64,000 bases of DNA, from contig JAKFUF010000188.1 of assembly GCA_021732845.1 (NCBI GenBank), positions 1 to 64,000 on the forward strand, written 5' to 3'. Origin of the DNA: Planctomycetaceae bacterium (GTDB lineage: Bacteria > Planctomycetota > Planctomycetia > Planctomycetales > Planctomycetaceae). The notes below the pieces were generated by a model, which had not been told where the DNA came from, did not search any database, and saw only the letters and a list, made by a program, of their open reading frames with translations. Position 1 is the first letter of the stretch. Every line of letters begins with the position of its first letter. The position numbers were made by a program, and so were the translations under genes. This document shows, piece after piece, positions 9,260-19,289 of this stretch.

Positions 9260-10174
9260 TCACGCCAGTCCTTCGCGTGAACGCAGCCATTCGGCGGGAA
9301 TGCCGGAGCCGCCGATACTTGAAGCGACAATTCCACCAATGATGGCGCAGTTGGTGTCGATGTCGCCTTCGACGTGCATCGCTGCCCACAGAGCATCCGC
9401 GTAGGAGTCGAGGTGGGCCGCCGCGCACCACAGGCAGAAGGGAACGGTGTCCGCCGCCGTGAGCTTGTCGCCGTTTCCCAGCAGGTTTGCCGCCGTGTAT
9501 TCCCATTCGTCCAATGGAATGTCGCGGGCTTGCTCGATCCCCAAGCGTGTCGCGCTCTCCGGCGTGTGTTCCAACACGGCTTGAAGCATCTCTCTTCCAT
9601 TGGGTGCGGCCGCACTGACAATCTGGCAACACCATGCAGCAGCCACCGCCACAGCGATCGCCCCGGCGATCCCTTCCGGATGTGCGTGGGTCACCTCGGC
9701 CGACAAGGCCGCTTCCTGCACGACGAGTTGCAAGTCATCAGCGAAGTAGGCCCCCAAGGGAGCTGCGCGCATCGCGCCGCCGTTGCCCCATGAGCCGGAA
9801 TCGGAGAACAGCGCCCGTGACAGCGTTCGCCAATCGCCACCGTTTGCGATCTCACGCAGCAGCTTTTGGGCACCAGCACCGTAGCCACGGGTTGGTTCTT
9901 GGGAATACCGTTCGGCAAATCGACCGGCGAGTGCGTCCTGCTCAATCCTTCCATGCTGCTTGAGCGTTTCGACCACAGCCAGGGCCATGACTGTGTCGTC
10001 GGTATAGCGCCAGCGTGGCGGCGGCGGCCGTCGCCCGATCAGGCAACTCTCCCGCATGCCAGGGATGAAGAACTGTTGGCCAAATGCATCGCCCACAGAC
10101 AAACCGTCGAGCGCCACAAGAGCCCGTTGCAGCCGGTCCGCCGGCTTCGGAGACAATGAGTTCGCTTCGGACAT
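9260..10174 (-). CDS. ADP-ribosylglycohydrolase family protein
   Basis: About 304 residues from the preferred ATG at 10174 (an upstream in-frame start at 10198 would overlap the preceding gene). Family motifs: GLSVGDAFGQQF near the N-terminus, RWRYTDDTVMAL (the magnesium-binding TDDT) and, near the end, GDIDTNCAIIGGIV (second metal-binding DTN). This layout matches DraG/ARH-type hydrolases that remove ADP-ribose from proteins or small molecules. It starts about 20 bp after the stop of the large upstream gene, so they may be co-transcribed. The substrate cannot be read from the sequence. Confidence 0.9.
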   Translation of the reverse strand: MSEANSLSPKPADRLQRALVALDGLSVGDAFGQQFFIPGMRESCLIGRRPPPPRWRYTDDTVMALAVVETLKQHGRIEQDALAGRFAERYSQEPTRGYGAGAQKLLREIANGGDWRTLSRALFSDSGSWGNGGAMRAAPLGAYFADDLQLVVQEAALSAEVTHAHPEGIAGAIAVAVAAAWCCQIVSAAAPNGREMLQAVLEHTPESATRLGIEQARDIPLDEWEYTAANLLGNGDKLTAADTVPFCLWCAAAHLDSYADALWAAMHVEGDIDTNCAIIGGIVASSIGGSGIPAEWLRSREGLA

Positions 10175-10194
10175 GATCCGTCCATGACAGCTCG

Positions 10195-13071
10195 TCAACC
10201 AAACCGCACTTCAATGTCCGCGATCTCGTGGCTCGTCAGATCGACGGAGACGCTGTCCTCGGTGATGGTCAGATCGGCGATCGTTTTGCCGAGAAAATCG
10301 CGCTGCCGGGCCGAGGTGGGCGTGCGGAAGCAGCGCAATTTGACCCGCGTCGGGCGGCCTTCCGTTTCCTGCAGCCTTACGGTGCAGCCAGCACCGCTGG
10401 GGGGAATTGCGGGGGCTGGTGGCTCCCAGTCGCCCACAGGTTCCGGCGGTGGGTTGAGCAGCGGCAGCAGCCCCACGATTTGCACGCTGCGCGAACTGAC
10501 ATGGAAGAACCAGCCCTGCGTGCTGCCGCGCGGCGGGCCTTCGCTCGTCGGGATGACCACCGCCGGAGTGAATGCATCCAAGGCGGCCTGCATGGGATAA
10601 TTCTGGTCAATGGCGATGACGATCTTGAACTTTCGCGCGGTCTCTCGCTGCGTGATCAAGATCGTGTCGACCATTCGCGGGCCGGTTTTGCGATGGAACG
10701 GCAGCCCCATCGGCAGAATTGTGGTCCGCTGCGTTTCTGTGGCAATCTCGAAATAGTGCGGGGCCTCCAGCCGGTCGCCGGACGCTTCGTGAGCCCCCAT
10801 CAGCACTGAGCGTGTGAGCGAGGCGGTCTCGTCATACCACGCAAAGCGCGAGGTGTAATAGTTGTGCCAGGGTTCGGCATCGGGAAGCTTCTGCGGCGTC
10901 AGTTCGATCTCCAGCTCGACGAACGGCCGGGCCCGCCAGACGCGAACGACCTGTTTGAAACTGGCCAAAGATTGGCCGCTCTTCTGGTCGACAATTTCGC
11001 CCTGCGTTTCGATCTCGCCCACAGCCGGGCCGCTGGACAGGATTCGCATCCCTGTGCCACGCATCTCGGCGTAGTACGACTTGATGTCTTCCGCCTGGTC
11101 GCCCTGGCCGACGGTGATTGTCCGCTCGCGGGCGTAGCGATACGTCAACTGCTGGCTGATCCGGTTGGGGCTGCGGTCGTACTTGCTGACCTGCCGGATT
11201 CCACCCGTTTCGGGGCTCAGATGCACCTCAAAAAAATCGTTTCGCAGGAGGTAGTCTTCCGCCATCTTGACAGGAGACGCGTTCGTGGCCGCGTTGGTTC
11301 CGGCGGGCACCCACAGGAAGCCCGAGCCCGCGACATCGACAGTCATGCAATGTCGGTTCCCATCCCACTGCAGGTGCGAGTTCTCGCCCGTAAGCTGTGG
11401 GGGATGTGTTCGATCCGGCAGATCCACCGCGACGACGCGGCGGAAGGCCAGAGGATTGATGATCAAATAGCCGGGCTGAGTGCCGCTGCCATGCATGATC
11501 ACCGTGGCCAGTTGCTTGCCGGCTTCGGTGACAAACTTGGTCAAGTCGGCCTCGATTTGAGCCACCGCTTCCGCGGCCGGTGGCTCATCCAGGGTCTCCA
11601 GTTTTTCTTCCAATGGCGAAGACTGCGGACTCTTGCCGCGGAGGGCCAGGTTTAGGCCGCTCAGCCACAGGCCGGTTTCGAGAGTCTGCCGTCGGGCGAA
11701 CTGGTCGACGAACCGGCTGACCGGCTGCTGCTCCTCGCGGGCCACACTCTGAATCATGTACGGCGCGAGGTACTCCTTGGGCTTGTAGGTTGAGAGCCGC
11801 GTGGAGGAATCAGTGTTGGCAAAGAAATCGGCGAGCGTCACCCAGCGGCCGAGGACCGGCGCGTAGGTGTGCATCCGCCGCAGGTCCTCGAAGAACGGGC
11901 TCTTCGACTCCGGCCAGCGGGCGAAGAACACCGCCGCCACCTGGTCATGATCCATCGACTCCGACATGCGGTCGGCAAACCGCAGGTAGCTGGTGGTCGA
12001 GTCAGCCGCGAGGGGGATCCGCGAGACCGCATCAATCACCGTGCCATCGCTTCCCTCCCAACGAAATTTGCTCTGTTCCGTGTCGGGATAGATGCCGTCG
12101 TCCAGGACGACATGCATCCCGCCGATAAAACCGCCGCGTTTCAGCAATTGTGGGAGCTGCGCGAACATCCCATACCGGCGGCGGCCCCAGCTCACGGAGT
12201 GCTTCTGGAACAACTTTTCGAGCCCCGCCCGGCCGCGCTCGAAGTGCCACAAGATGGACCCCAACGGCCACAGCGCCGTCGGTGGCTCAGCGTACTCGCC
12301 GCTGATGATGTCCAGCGAACCCCTGTGCCACGCCTCGCGCAGCGCACTCTGAATTTCAGGGTGTTCCGCAGCGATCTGCTCCAGATCCTTGACGGATGCC
12401 AGCACGTTCATCGGCTTGAGCGTCAACAGGCTGTTGACGAGGTTTTGATCCGCCAGCCGGGGAATCAACAGGCAGATGTCGATCAGGTAACAATCAACAG
12501 GATAGAATTTTTCACGGGCTTCGGTCAGCTTTTCGAAGCACAATCGCAGTTTGGATCGCGCTAGGTCTTCCTCACCCGCCACAGCGGCCTCCGCCGCGGT
12601 GATCGCCTCGCGCTTCAACAGTTCTTCGTCCAGATTGGCATAGTTCCGCATCTTGCGGGACAGCAGCTCCAACTGCAGATGGCAGAACCCCAGAGCCATG
12701 AAGTCGGCAGCGAGTTCGGCCGACAGGCTTTCCACGGGTGTCAAGACAGCGAGCGCCTCGCGGAGCATCGCCTCGCGATCCGAGAGGTTCCGCAGGACAA
12801 CCGAACCGTCCATCACCAGCCGATCCGCCCAGCCAGCGGGGATCCAGCTTTCGCACATCTTGGGCACGATGACGAGCCGCTTTTTGGCGGTCTCCGGCGG
12901 ACTGTCCGCCCGGCTCCATGACGGGAGCACCTTCGACGTGGCCAGCAACTGCGGATGCCACAGCACGGCAAACGCGTTCAACAGAGACGCGGCCTCTTCC
13001 TCGCCCTGCTCCTGCGGAAAGTCCTCCAGGCTGTGGCTCGGAATCAGGACGAGCAGTTCTTCAAACGACAT
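10195..13071 (-). CDS. Large protein with glycoside hydrolase 38-like N-terminal region
   Basis: 958 residues, no signal peptide. The first 450 residues contain a polysaccharide-deacetylase/GH38-like layout: PVDCYLIDICLLIP, a segment around GSLDIISGEYAEPP, FERGRAGLEKLF and VLDDGIYPDTEQSKFRWEGSDGT. The second half is rich in beta strands (MRILSSGPAVGEIETQGEIV, RVWRARPFVELEIELTP), like the C-terminal domains of GH38 alpha-mannosidases. The exact catalytic residues could not be identified, so hydrolase activity is an inference and the protein could be a non-catalytic relative. It sits upstream of the ADP-ribosylglycohydrolase on the same strand. Confidence 0.5.
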   Translation of the reverse strand: MSFEELLVLIPSHSLEDFPQEQGEEEAASLLNAFAVLWHPQLLATSKVLPSWSRADSPPETAKKRLVIVPKMCESWIPAGWADRLVMDGSVVLRNLSDREAMLREALAVLTPVESLSAELAADFMALGFCHLQLELLSRKMRNYANLDEELLKREAITAAEAAVAGEEDLARSKLRLCFEKLTEAREKFYPVDCYLIDICLLIPRLADQNLVNSLLTLKPMNVLASVKDLEQIAAEHPEIQSALREAWHRGSLDIISGEYAEPPTALWPLGSILWHFERGRAGLEKLFQKHSVSWGRRRYGMFAQLPQLLKRGGFIGGMHVVLDDGIYPDTEQSKFRWEGSDGTVIDAVSRIPLAADSTTSYLRFADRMSESMDHDQVAAVFFARWPESKSPFFEDLRRMHTYAPVLGRWVTLADFFANTDSSTRLSTYKPKEYLAPYMIQSVAREEQQPVSRFVDQFARRQTLETGLWLSGLNLALRGKSPQSSPLEEKLETLDEPPAAEAVAQIEADLTKFVTEAGKQLATVIMHGSGTQPGYLIINPLAFRRVVAVDLPDRTHPPQLTGENSHLQWDGNRHCMTVDVAGSGFLWVPAGTNAATNASPVKMAEDYLLRNDFFEVHLSPETGGIRQVSKYDRSPNRISQQLTYRYARERTITVGQGDQAEDIKSYYAEMRGTGMRILSSGPAVGEIETQGEIVDQKSGQSLASFKQVVRVWRARPFVELEIELTPQKLPDAEPWHNYYTSRFAWYDETASLTRSVLMGAHEASGDRLEAPHYFEIATETQRTTILPMGLPFHRKTGPRMVDTILITQRETARKFKIVIAIDQNYPMQAALDAFTPAVVIPTSEGPPRGSTQGWFFHVSSRSVQIVGLLPLLNPPPEPVGDWEPPAPAIPPSGAGCTVRLQETEGRPTRVKLRCFRTPTSARQRDFLGKTIADLTITEDSVSVDLTSHEIADIEVRFG

Positions 13072-13150
13072 GTTAATCCTGCGGAAAATGACTCAATGAC
13101 CAATGAAGCAATGACCAATGAGTCAGCGGCTTCAGTACGCACTTCAAATT

Positions 13151-13492
13151 TCAGATCTCAACATTCACAGTCGCTTGCCATGGAGATTCGTCATCTACCG
13201 TTCGCCGGACCTGCGTCTGCTTTGGAAAATCGAATCCCAACCATACTTTGTCACCTTGCCGTGAGATGAACACAATTAAGAGATCGACAGTGATCTGCAC
13301 GCGTTCCTGAGGCACCAACGTCACAAGGCGCTTTCGACCTTCGAATTCTGAAATCTGGATGTCAACGAAGTCAGAGCCGACCACGGCAACTGTCAGGGCA
13401 ATTGACTCGTCGAACACAACCGATTGTCCAATCTCGCGAGTCAGCAGCGGCAAATCGCCCTCGCAGTCCGTCCGATACTGATTCCTCGTCAC
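13151..13492 (-). CDS. CsrA-like protein with an internal insertion
   Basis: 113 residues. The first strand pair reads LLTREIGQSVVFDESIALTV and the last part reads GDKVWLGFDFPKQTQVRR. In ordinary CsrA (about 60-70 residues) the matching pieces, LxRKxGExIxIGDxIxVTV and GDxVRLGIxAPxxxxVxR, are nearly contiguous. Here about 40 extra residues (SDFVDIQISEFEGRKRLVTL and following) separate them and look like a second copy of the central strands. CsrA binds GGA motifs in mRNA leaders as a dimer. Whether this variant still binds RNA is unknown. It lies just downstream of the serine hydrolase on the same strand. Confidence 0.6.
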   Translation of the reverse strand: MTRNQYRTDCEGDLPLLTREIGQSVVFDESIALTVAVVGSDFVDIQISEFEGRKRLVTLVPQERVQITVDLLIVFISRQGDKVWLGFDFPKQTQVRRTVDDESPWQATVNVEI

Positions 13493-13500
13493 CTGCGGCT

Positions 13501-14649
13501 CTACTTCTCCACGGCCGCCAGCACCTTCATCACCAGGTCTTTCTCAAAATCCTTCGGAAACTGCTGCCCGTCTCCCAGGCGGACGAACACCAGATCGAGG
13601 CTCGGGACGACCCAGCCATTGTTAAAGTCTTTGCCACGGGTGATGACCAGATCGGCGGGGCCGTTCGGGAGGCCGGGGAAGGTCCACCACTGTGCGCCGT
13701 AGTCGTTCTTTACGTCGGTCGGCTTCCAGGCGAAATCGTAGTACGAGGCGGGAACGATCCGCTTGCCGGCCCATTCGCCCTTGTGTAGTGCCAGGTAGCA
13801 GAACCGCGCGTGTTCACGCGGGACGGTATGCACTCCGCTGTAGCCCTGGTTGTATGGACCGATGCCGCCTTCGCCGCCGATCTTCATCCACGAAACGTTC
13901 TTCATCCCGACGGGATCAAACAGTTTGGCCTTCATGAACGGGAACAGATCACTGCTCTGGGCATGCTGGAACAGCAGCGTCAGGTGCGAGACCCCGGCGT
14001 TGCTGTAATTGAACACCTTGCCAGGTTCACCTTTGAGCATCGCAAAGGGAGAACCCGATGTATGGCCCAACGACGTCTCGAAGGGCTGCTTCATGGGAAC
14101 CGGCTCCGAACCGATACCCGACGCCATGTTCAGCAGGTGCCGCACGGTAATCGCGGATTTCCGCGGGTCTGACAGTGGCAGCGATTCCGGAATCCACTCT
14201 TCATTGCAGACCTTGGTGTCGAGCGTCAGCTTCTTGCCGTTGGGCAACGGCCCCGCGCCGAAGTCATCGAGAATCAGCCCGAACGCGGTGCTGGTGTAGG
14301 CCTTGCTGCTGGAGTAGATGTTGAACGCCTTGTTCACATCGCCGCCGCGGTACCATTCGCCCGCGACCTGTCCCTTGCGGATCACCAGCAGACCCGTGGC
14401 TCCCGGCGCACTTGTGTTGTGCTTCCATGCTTCAGTCAGCTTGTCCCAGTTGATCCCCGCCACCTCGCGAATTTTGGCTTTCTCCGCATCATTCGGCTCG
14501 CCCGATTTCGGCAGCAGCGTCCGCCAGCCACCCTGGTCTTCTGGTGGCGGGAAATAGTCGGAGAGCCCCTTGTCCTGAGCCACCACGAATGACGGCAGCA
14601 TGCACACGAAAAGCAGCCAGGCGATTGAGCCACGGGTCGCATGTCGCAT
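13501..14649 (-). CDS. Secreted serine hydrolase of the beta-lactamase/class C family
   Basis: About 382 residues from the preferred ATG at 14649, which is followed by a signal peptide (RGSIAWLLFVCMLPSFVVAQ). The SxxK nucleophile motif is seen as YSSSKAYTS, followed by TVRHLLNMASGIG, a standard landmark of the beta-lactamase-related family. A YSN motif (FNYSNAGVSHL) supplies the second catalytic box. The family includes esterases, D-aminopeptidases and penicillin-binding proteins; activity on beta-lactams should not be assumed. The upstream in-frame ATG at 14700 would add residues ahead of the signal peptide. Confidence 0.88.
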   Translation of the reverse strand: MRHATRGSIAWLLFVCMLPSFVVAQDKGLSDYFPPPEDQGGWRTLLPKSGEPNDAEKAKIREVAGINWDKLTEAWKHNTSAPGATGLLVIRKGQVAGEWYRGGDVNKAFNIYSSSKAYTSTAFGLILDDFGAGPLPNGKKLTLDTKVCNEEWIPESLPLSDPRKSAITVRHLLNMASGIGSEPVPMKQPFETSLGHTSGSPFAMLKGEPGKVFNYSNAGVSHLTLLFQHAQSSDLFPFMKAKLFDPVGMKNVSWMKIGGEGGIGPYNQGYSGVHTVPREHARFCYLALHKGEWAGKRIVPASYYDFAWKPTDVKNDYGAQWWTFPGLPNGPADLVITRGKDFNNGWVVPSLDLVFVRLGDGQQFPKDFEKDLVMKVLAAVEK

Positions 14650-15001
14650 GAATTGGTCTCTCAGCAGAGTGGCGGGGGAGGGAATCGTGTCACGCAACAT
14701 ACGCGTTGCCGGAATTGGTCGTCAAGGAGGTGAACTCTGGATGATTCTCGGACTGTCTGCCTGCAGAATGCGTGTCGTGTGCGTCCCTTTTGCGAACTCT
14801 GGCCTCGGCGATGTTGTGCATCGAGCGGTGTCCCGACATGGCTTGGGTTGTACTTTTGATTACACTATGGAGGTGAACTCAGCAGCCAATTCGTGGCGAT
14901 CATCAGCGATTTTTCAGTTCACTTTGCCGCACCACAATCGCGCAGGCCAAACCGTCACCTCCGTGCGGTGAGTGGTAAGCAACGCGTTAGGAGCATTCAA
15001 C
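14650..15001. other. Divergent intergenic region, promoters expected but not resolved
   Basis: About 350 bp between two divergent starts. No ORF or repeat is supported. It must carry promoters for both genes, but I cannot assign -35/-10 boxes with confidence. Confidence 0.4.
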
Positions 15002-15769
15002 ATGCCGCCTGCAAAGCCCACCCGTTTTGAAAAAGTCACTTGGAGTCTGGTGACGCAGCTTCTCCCTGGGATGTTCCTCGCTTATGTCATTGTCAGTTGG
15101 TGCGAGGTGATGCCGCCCTGGTACGTCAACCTGGTCGCCATGCTGGGAGCTACCGGTGTGGTCGTATGCCATGCTTTCGAATTTGACCGCACCGCCATAG
15201 GCATTGCCTGCGTGGCAGCCCCTGTGGCCATCAATCTTTGCCTTTGGCCAGTCGTCCATGTCCGCAGTGCTGTTGAAGCGGACAAGGTTCACAGTGACTA
15301 CCTTGGCCACCGGAGGGAGAATTTCACAGCTCGGAACATTGCGATTGTCAATGGCTCGTTCACGCTGGCGATGCGGTTCAAAGCGGATCTTTATTGCGTG
15401 TCTGATGGACGCGTTCAGTGGATCAACGGATTCGCTGCCGGTCGGAGCTGGGGGCGAATCCCTCATTACCTCTGGACAGACCTGCACATGACTATGGCCT
15501 TGGTCAAGTCTCCGTCGAAGGAAGGATCAATAACGGAGCTTGGATGCTGGGGCTATTCCAGCGCCCACTCTGCTTCCGCTGAGATTGCAACGACGGTCAA
15601 TCCCCTTCACTCGCGTCTAGCAGGTGGTTTTTTGCTTTCCGGTCAGTCGCGAATTCTCTATGTCGAAGGCGATGTACCTTTTCAACTCCGGCCTGACATG
15701 ACCGTCGAGTCCTTTGCGGAGTCGAACAAAGGGCATTTTTATGTCGTCTGCGTCAAGTTGCGAGGCTGA
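15002..15769 (+). CDS. Hypothetical membrane protein
   Basis: About 255 residues from the ATG at 15002, preferred because AGGAG lies 8 bases upstream; an in-frame start at 14972 lacks this. Three hydrophobic segments fill the first 90 residues, followed by a soluble C-terminal domain of about 160 residues with several tryptophans (WINGFAAGRSWGRIPHYLW). No family recognised. The + strand position opposite the hydrolase gene suggests independent transcription. Confidence 0.65.
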   Translation: MPPAKPTRFEKVTWSLVTQLLPGMFLAYVIVSWCEVMPPWYVNLVAMLGATGVVVCHAFEFDRTAIGIACVAAPVAINLCLWPVVHVRSAVEADKVHSDYLGHRRENFTARNIAIVNGSFTLAMRFKADLYCVSDGRVQWINGFAAGRSWGRIPHYLWTDLHMTMALVKSPSKEGSITELGCWGYSSAHSASAEIATTVNPLHSRLAGGFLLSGQSRILYVEGDVPFQLRPDMTVESFAESNKGHFYVVCVKLRG

Positions 15770-16010
15770 GCCGACTGCGATGGCTGGTGTTTGCATCGGC
15801 GCGAAATGCGAGCCCGATTGAGACCACACCAGCGTTCTCGCCATTTCTTCGGCATTGAACAACATCCAGTTGCCGTCAATTCCCGACTCAGTTAAACTTC
15901 AATTGATGGATGGCAACATCCACTCCCACCCGGTGGCACACGAGACAACTCCCCCGTCTCTGTGACACATGACAACCTGCCTGCGATTCCTCCCATTGAA
16001 TTGAGGAACC

Positions 16011-19000
16011 ATGACCGCCAATTTTGGCCGACAGATTCGGTTTTTGGGTCTGTATGCGCTACTTTTCGTGCTGTTTTTTGCCTGTTGCGGCCAGGCACAG
16101 GCCGCAGATGCCACGGCGGCTCCGGCAGGCCAGACGGCGGAAGAGTTGACGTTTGAGAAGCAGATTCGGCCGGTGTTGAAGGCGTACTGTCTGGACTGTC
16201 ATGGCGGCGGTGACAAGCTGGAGGCCAATCTCGACCTGAGGCTCAAGCGGTTCGCGCTCAAGGGCGGTGATATGGGGGCGGCCCTCGTTCCCGGTGACGC
16301 GGCTGGCAGCCTGATGTTGCAGCGGATGAAGAGCGGCGAGATGCCGCCGACCGAGAAGAAGGTGCCGGCCGACAAGATCGCTCTTGTGGAACAGTGGATC
16401 GCCGCCGGTGCCAAGACCGCGCGCGATGAACCGGAGTCGCTGCCCGCCGGAACCATCGGCATCAGCGCCGACGACCGTGCCTACTGGTTCTTCCAGCCGT
16501 TGGAAACTCCGGCCGTTCCTGTCGTCACCAATACAGTGACCGATGAGACGCTGCGGGCTCAACAGCCGGCCTCCGACCTGATCCGCACACCAATTGACGC
16601 GTTCGTGCTGGCGAAGCTGCGGGAGAAAGGGTTGCGTTACGCACCCGACGCCGACCGCCTGACCTACATTCGCCGTGCGGCGTTTGATCTGACAGGCCTG
16701 CCGCCTTCACTCACCGAGATCGAACAGTTTTTGGCGGACACAAGCCCCAATGCCTACGAAAGCCTCCTCGACCGGCTACTGGCGACTTCGCAGTACGGCG
16801 AACGCTGGGGCCGGCACTGGCTGGATGTGGCCGGTTACGCGGAATCGGAAGGCAATGGCAGCGAAGACACACCGCGAAATTATGCCTATAAATATCGCGA
16901 CTATGTGATCCGCAGCCTCAACGCCGACAAGCCCTTCGACCAGTTCCTGATCGAGCAGCTCGCCGGTGACGAACTGGTCCCGCAGCCGTGGGCCAACCTC
17001 ACACCCGAGCAGATAGACAAGCTGGCGGCAACGGGATTCCTGAAGATGGCGGTCGATGCCACCGCGACGGGTGGAGTCGACGAGGCGTTCGCCAGCAATC
17101 AGGTGGTGGCCGACACCATCAAGATTGTCAGCTCGTCGCTGCTGGGGCTGAGCGTCGGTTGTGCGCAGTGCCACGACCATCGCTACGACCCGATCTCACA
17201 GGCCGACTACTTTCGGCTGCGGGCAGTGTTTGAACCCGCTCTCGATCCCAACCATTGGCGGCGTCCTGGCCAGCGGCTGATCTCACTGTACACCGATGCC
17301 GACCGGGCGAAGGCCGCTGAAGTGGCTGCCGAAGCGGGGAAACTGCAGGAAGCGTACAACGCGAAGCAGGCAAAGTTCATGGCCGCCGCGTTTGATGTGG
17401 AACTGGCCAAATTCCCCGCGGACCAGCAGCCGCTGCTTCGCGCCGCCTATGAAACACCTGCCGACAAGCGCACCGAAGATCAGAAGAAGTTGTTGGACGC
17501 CAACCCGAAGATCAACATCAGCCCGGGTGTGCTTTACCAGTACAACATGGCCGCCGCCGACGAATTGAAGAAGGACGCCGGAGTCATCGCCGCGAAGCAC
17601 GCCGAACGCCCCTTCGAAGATTACGTCAGCGTCCTCAACGAACTGCCAGGGGTCATTCCCGAGACCAAGATCTTTTACCGCGGCGACCACCGCGACCCGC
17701 GCAAGCCGGTGCTGCCGGGTGATCTCACCATTGCCGCGCCCGATGGACAGCGGCTAGAGATTCCGGCAGACGACCCAAATCTTCCTACCAGCGGCCGCCG
17801 TCTGGCCTTCGCCAAGCACCTCGTGAACGGCAAGCACCCGCTGTTGGGCCGGGTGATGGCCAACCGTTTGTGGCTTCATCATTTCGGCCGGGGCATTGTC
17901 GATACACCGGGCGAGTTCGGCATCCTCGGCGTCCGGCCGACGCATCCCGAACTGCTTGACTGGCTGGCGACCGAACTGGTTCGCCAGGGCTGGAGCCTGA
18001 AGAAGATGCACAAGCAGATCATGCTGTCTTCGGTCTATCGGCAGTCCTCCGTCTGGCACACGCCTGAGGCCCAGCCGGTCGCCGGGGCGACGGGAATGGT
18101 TGAGCCACGCAAGGTGGATACGGACAACTCGTTCTATTGGCACTTCCCGATTCGGCGGCTGGAGGCCGAGGCACTGCGGGATCGGATGCTGGCCACCAGC
18201 GGACGGCTTGACCGAACGGCGTTTGGGCCGTCGGTCGCCATTGAGGAGGACTTTGTGGGACAGGTGGTCGCCAAGGTCGAAGTTCCCCGCCGCAGCGTCT
18301 ATGTCCAAGTCCGCCGCAGTAAGCCGGTTTCGTTTCTGTCGACGTTTGACCTGCCGGTGATGATGGTCAATTGCGAAAGGCGGGTGCTTAGCACGGGCGC
18401 ACCACAGTCGCTGATGTTGATGAACAGCGATTTCGTCCTCAAGGAAGCTGGCCATTTTGCGGCACGGGTGCGGAAGGAAACGCCTGCTGATTATTTGAAG
18501 GAGATTTCGGCACCCTTGGCGGCGAAGTATGCCAGCCCGCACCGGGCCTGGCAGTACGGCTATGGCCGATATGACGAAGCCACCAAGAAAGTTGCCATTT
18601 TTGCCACACTGCCGCACTACACCGGGGACGCTTGGCAGGGCGGCCCGACGCTGCCCGATCCGAACACCACATGGGCGATGCTGCGGGCGGCAGGTGGCCA
18701 TGCCGGCAGCACTTCCGAACAGGCCGCAATTCGCCGATGGACCGCCCCGCGAAGCGGAACCCTGACGATCGTCGGACAGCTCAAGCATGGCTCAGAGAGC
18801 GGCAATGGCGTCAGCGGACGGGTGGTTTCATCCCGCTTTGGGCTGGCAGCGGAATGGGCCGTGAAGAATTCCGGCAGTGCGACGGAAGTCCCGACGCTGG
18901 CGGTCGAGGCCGGTGATACGGTCGACTTTGTCCTCGATTCCGTGAACGACGATCCGAATGCCGACTCCTTTGAATGGATCGTCCAGTTGAATCTTGCTCC

Positions 19001-19289
19001 GGCTACAGGGGCCACGGTGAACGTCGGCGAGGCCTCCCAATGGGATTCCTCAGCCGACTTTCATGGTCCGCTGCCAGAACTGACGCTCGCGCAGCAGGTG
19101 GCCTTTGCCTGGCCGATCGCCTACCAGCGGCCCATCACGCTTGAAGAACTCGAACTGGCGTGCCAGTTTTTGAGCAACCAGTTGGTCGGACTCAAAGCGG
19201 CGGGCGACAAGACGGACCACGAACTGTCGGCCCTTACCAACCTCTGTCAGCAACTCCTCAGTTCCAACGAGTTTCTCCATGTTGACTGA
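16011..19289 (+). CDS. Planctomycete cytochrome C / DUF1549 / DUF1553 protein
   Basis: 1092 residues with a hydrophobic signal segment at about 10-30. A haem-binding CLDCH (C60-C63-H64) lies in the cytochrome-C region with the following MPPxEKKVP motif. DUF1549 follows (about 190-400, with ERWGRHWLDVAGYAESEG and QCHDHRYDPISQADYF), and DUF1553 (about 610-860, with VMANRLWLHHFGRGIVDTPGEFG and RRLEAEALRDRML). A beta-rich segment near 900-1010 interrupts before the C-terminal part. This architecture is expanded in Planctomycetota, secreted or periplasmic, function unproven. GAGGA precedes the ATG. The DUF1501 gene overlaps its end by 11 bp, the usual paired arrangement. Confidence 0.93.
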   Translation: MTANFGRQIRFLGLYALLFVLFFACCGQAQAADATAAPAGQTAEELTFEKQIRPVLKAYCLDCHGGGDKLEANLDLRLKRFALKGGDMGAALVPGDAAGSLMLQRMKSGEMPPTEKKVPADKIALVEQWIAAGAKTARDEPESLPAGTIGISADDRAYWFFQPLETPAVPVVTNTVTDETLRAQQPASDLIRTPIDAFVLAKLREKGLRYAPDADRLTYIRRAAFDLTGLPPSLTEIEQFLADTSPNAYESLLDRLLATSQYGERWGRHWLDVAGYAESEGNGSEDTPRNYAYKYRDYVIRSLNADKPFDQFLIEQLAGDELVPQPWANLTPEQIDKLAATGFLKMAVDATATGGVDEAFASNQVVADTIKIVSSSLLGLSVGCAQCHDHRYDPISQADYFRLRAVFEPALDPNHWRRPGQRLISLYTDADRAKAAEVAAEAGKLQEAYNAKQAKFMAAAFDVELAKFPADQQPLLRAAYETPADKRTEDQKKLLDANPKINISPGVLYQYNMAAADELKKDAGVIAAKHAERPFEDYVSVLNELPGVIPETKIFYRGDHRDPRKPVLPGDLTIAAPDGQRLEIPADDPNLPTSGRRLAFAKHLVNGKHPLLGRVMANRLWLHHFGRGIVDTPGEFGILGVRPTHPELLDWLATELVRQGWSLKKMHKQIMLSSVYRQSSVWHTPEAQPVAGATGMVEPRKVDTDNSFYWHFPIRRLEAEALRDRMLATSGRLDRTAFGPSVAIEEDFVGQVVAKVEVPRRSVYVQVRRSKPVSFLSTFDLPVMMVNCERRVLSTGAPQSLMLMNSDFVLKEAGHFAARVRKETPADYLKEISAPLAAKYASPHRAWQYGYGRYDEATKKVAIFATLPHYTGDAWQGGPTLPDPNTTWAMLRAAGGHAGSTSEQAAIRRWTAPRSGTLTIVGQLKHGSESGNGVSGRVVSSRFGLAAEWAVKNSGSATEVPTLAVEAGDTVDFVLDSVNDDPNADSFEWIVQLNLAPATGATVNVGEASQWDSSADFHGPLPELTLAQQVAFAWPIAYQRPITLEELELACQFLSNQLVGLKAAGDKTDHELSALTNLCQQLLSSNEFLHVD

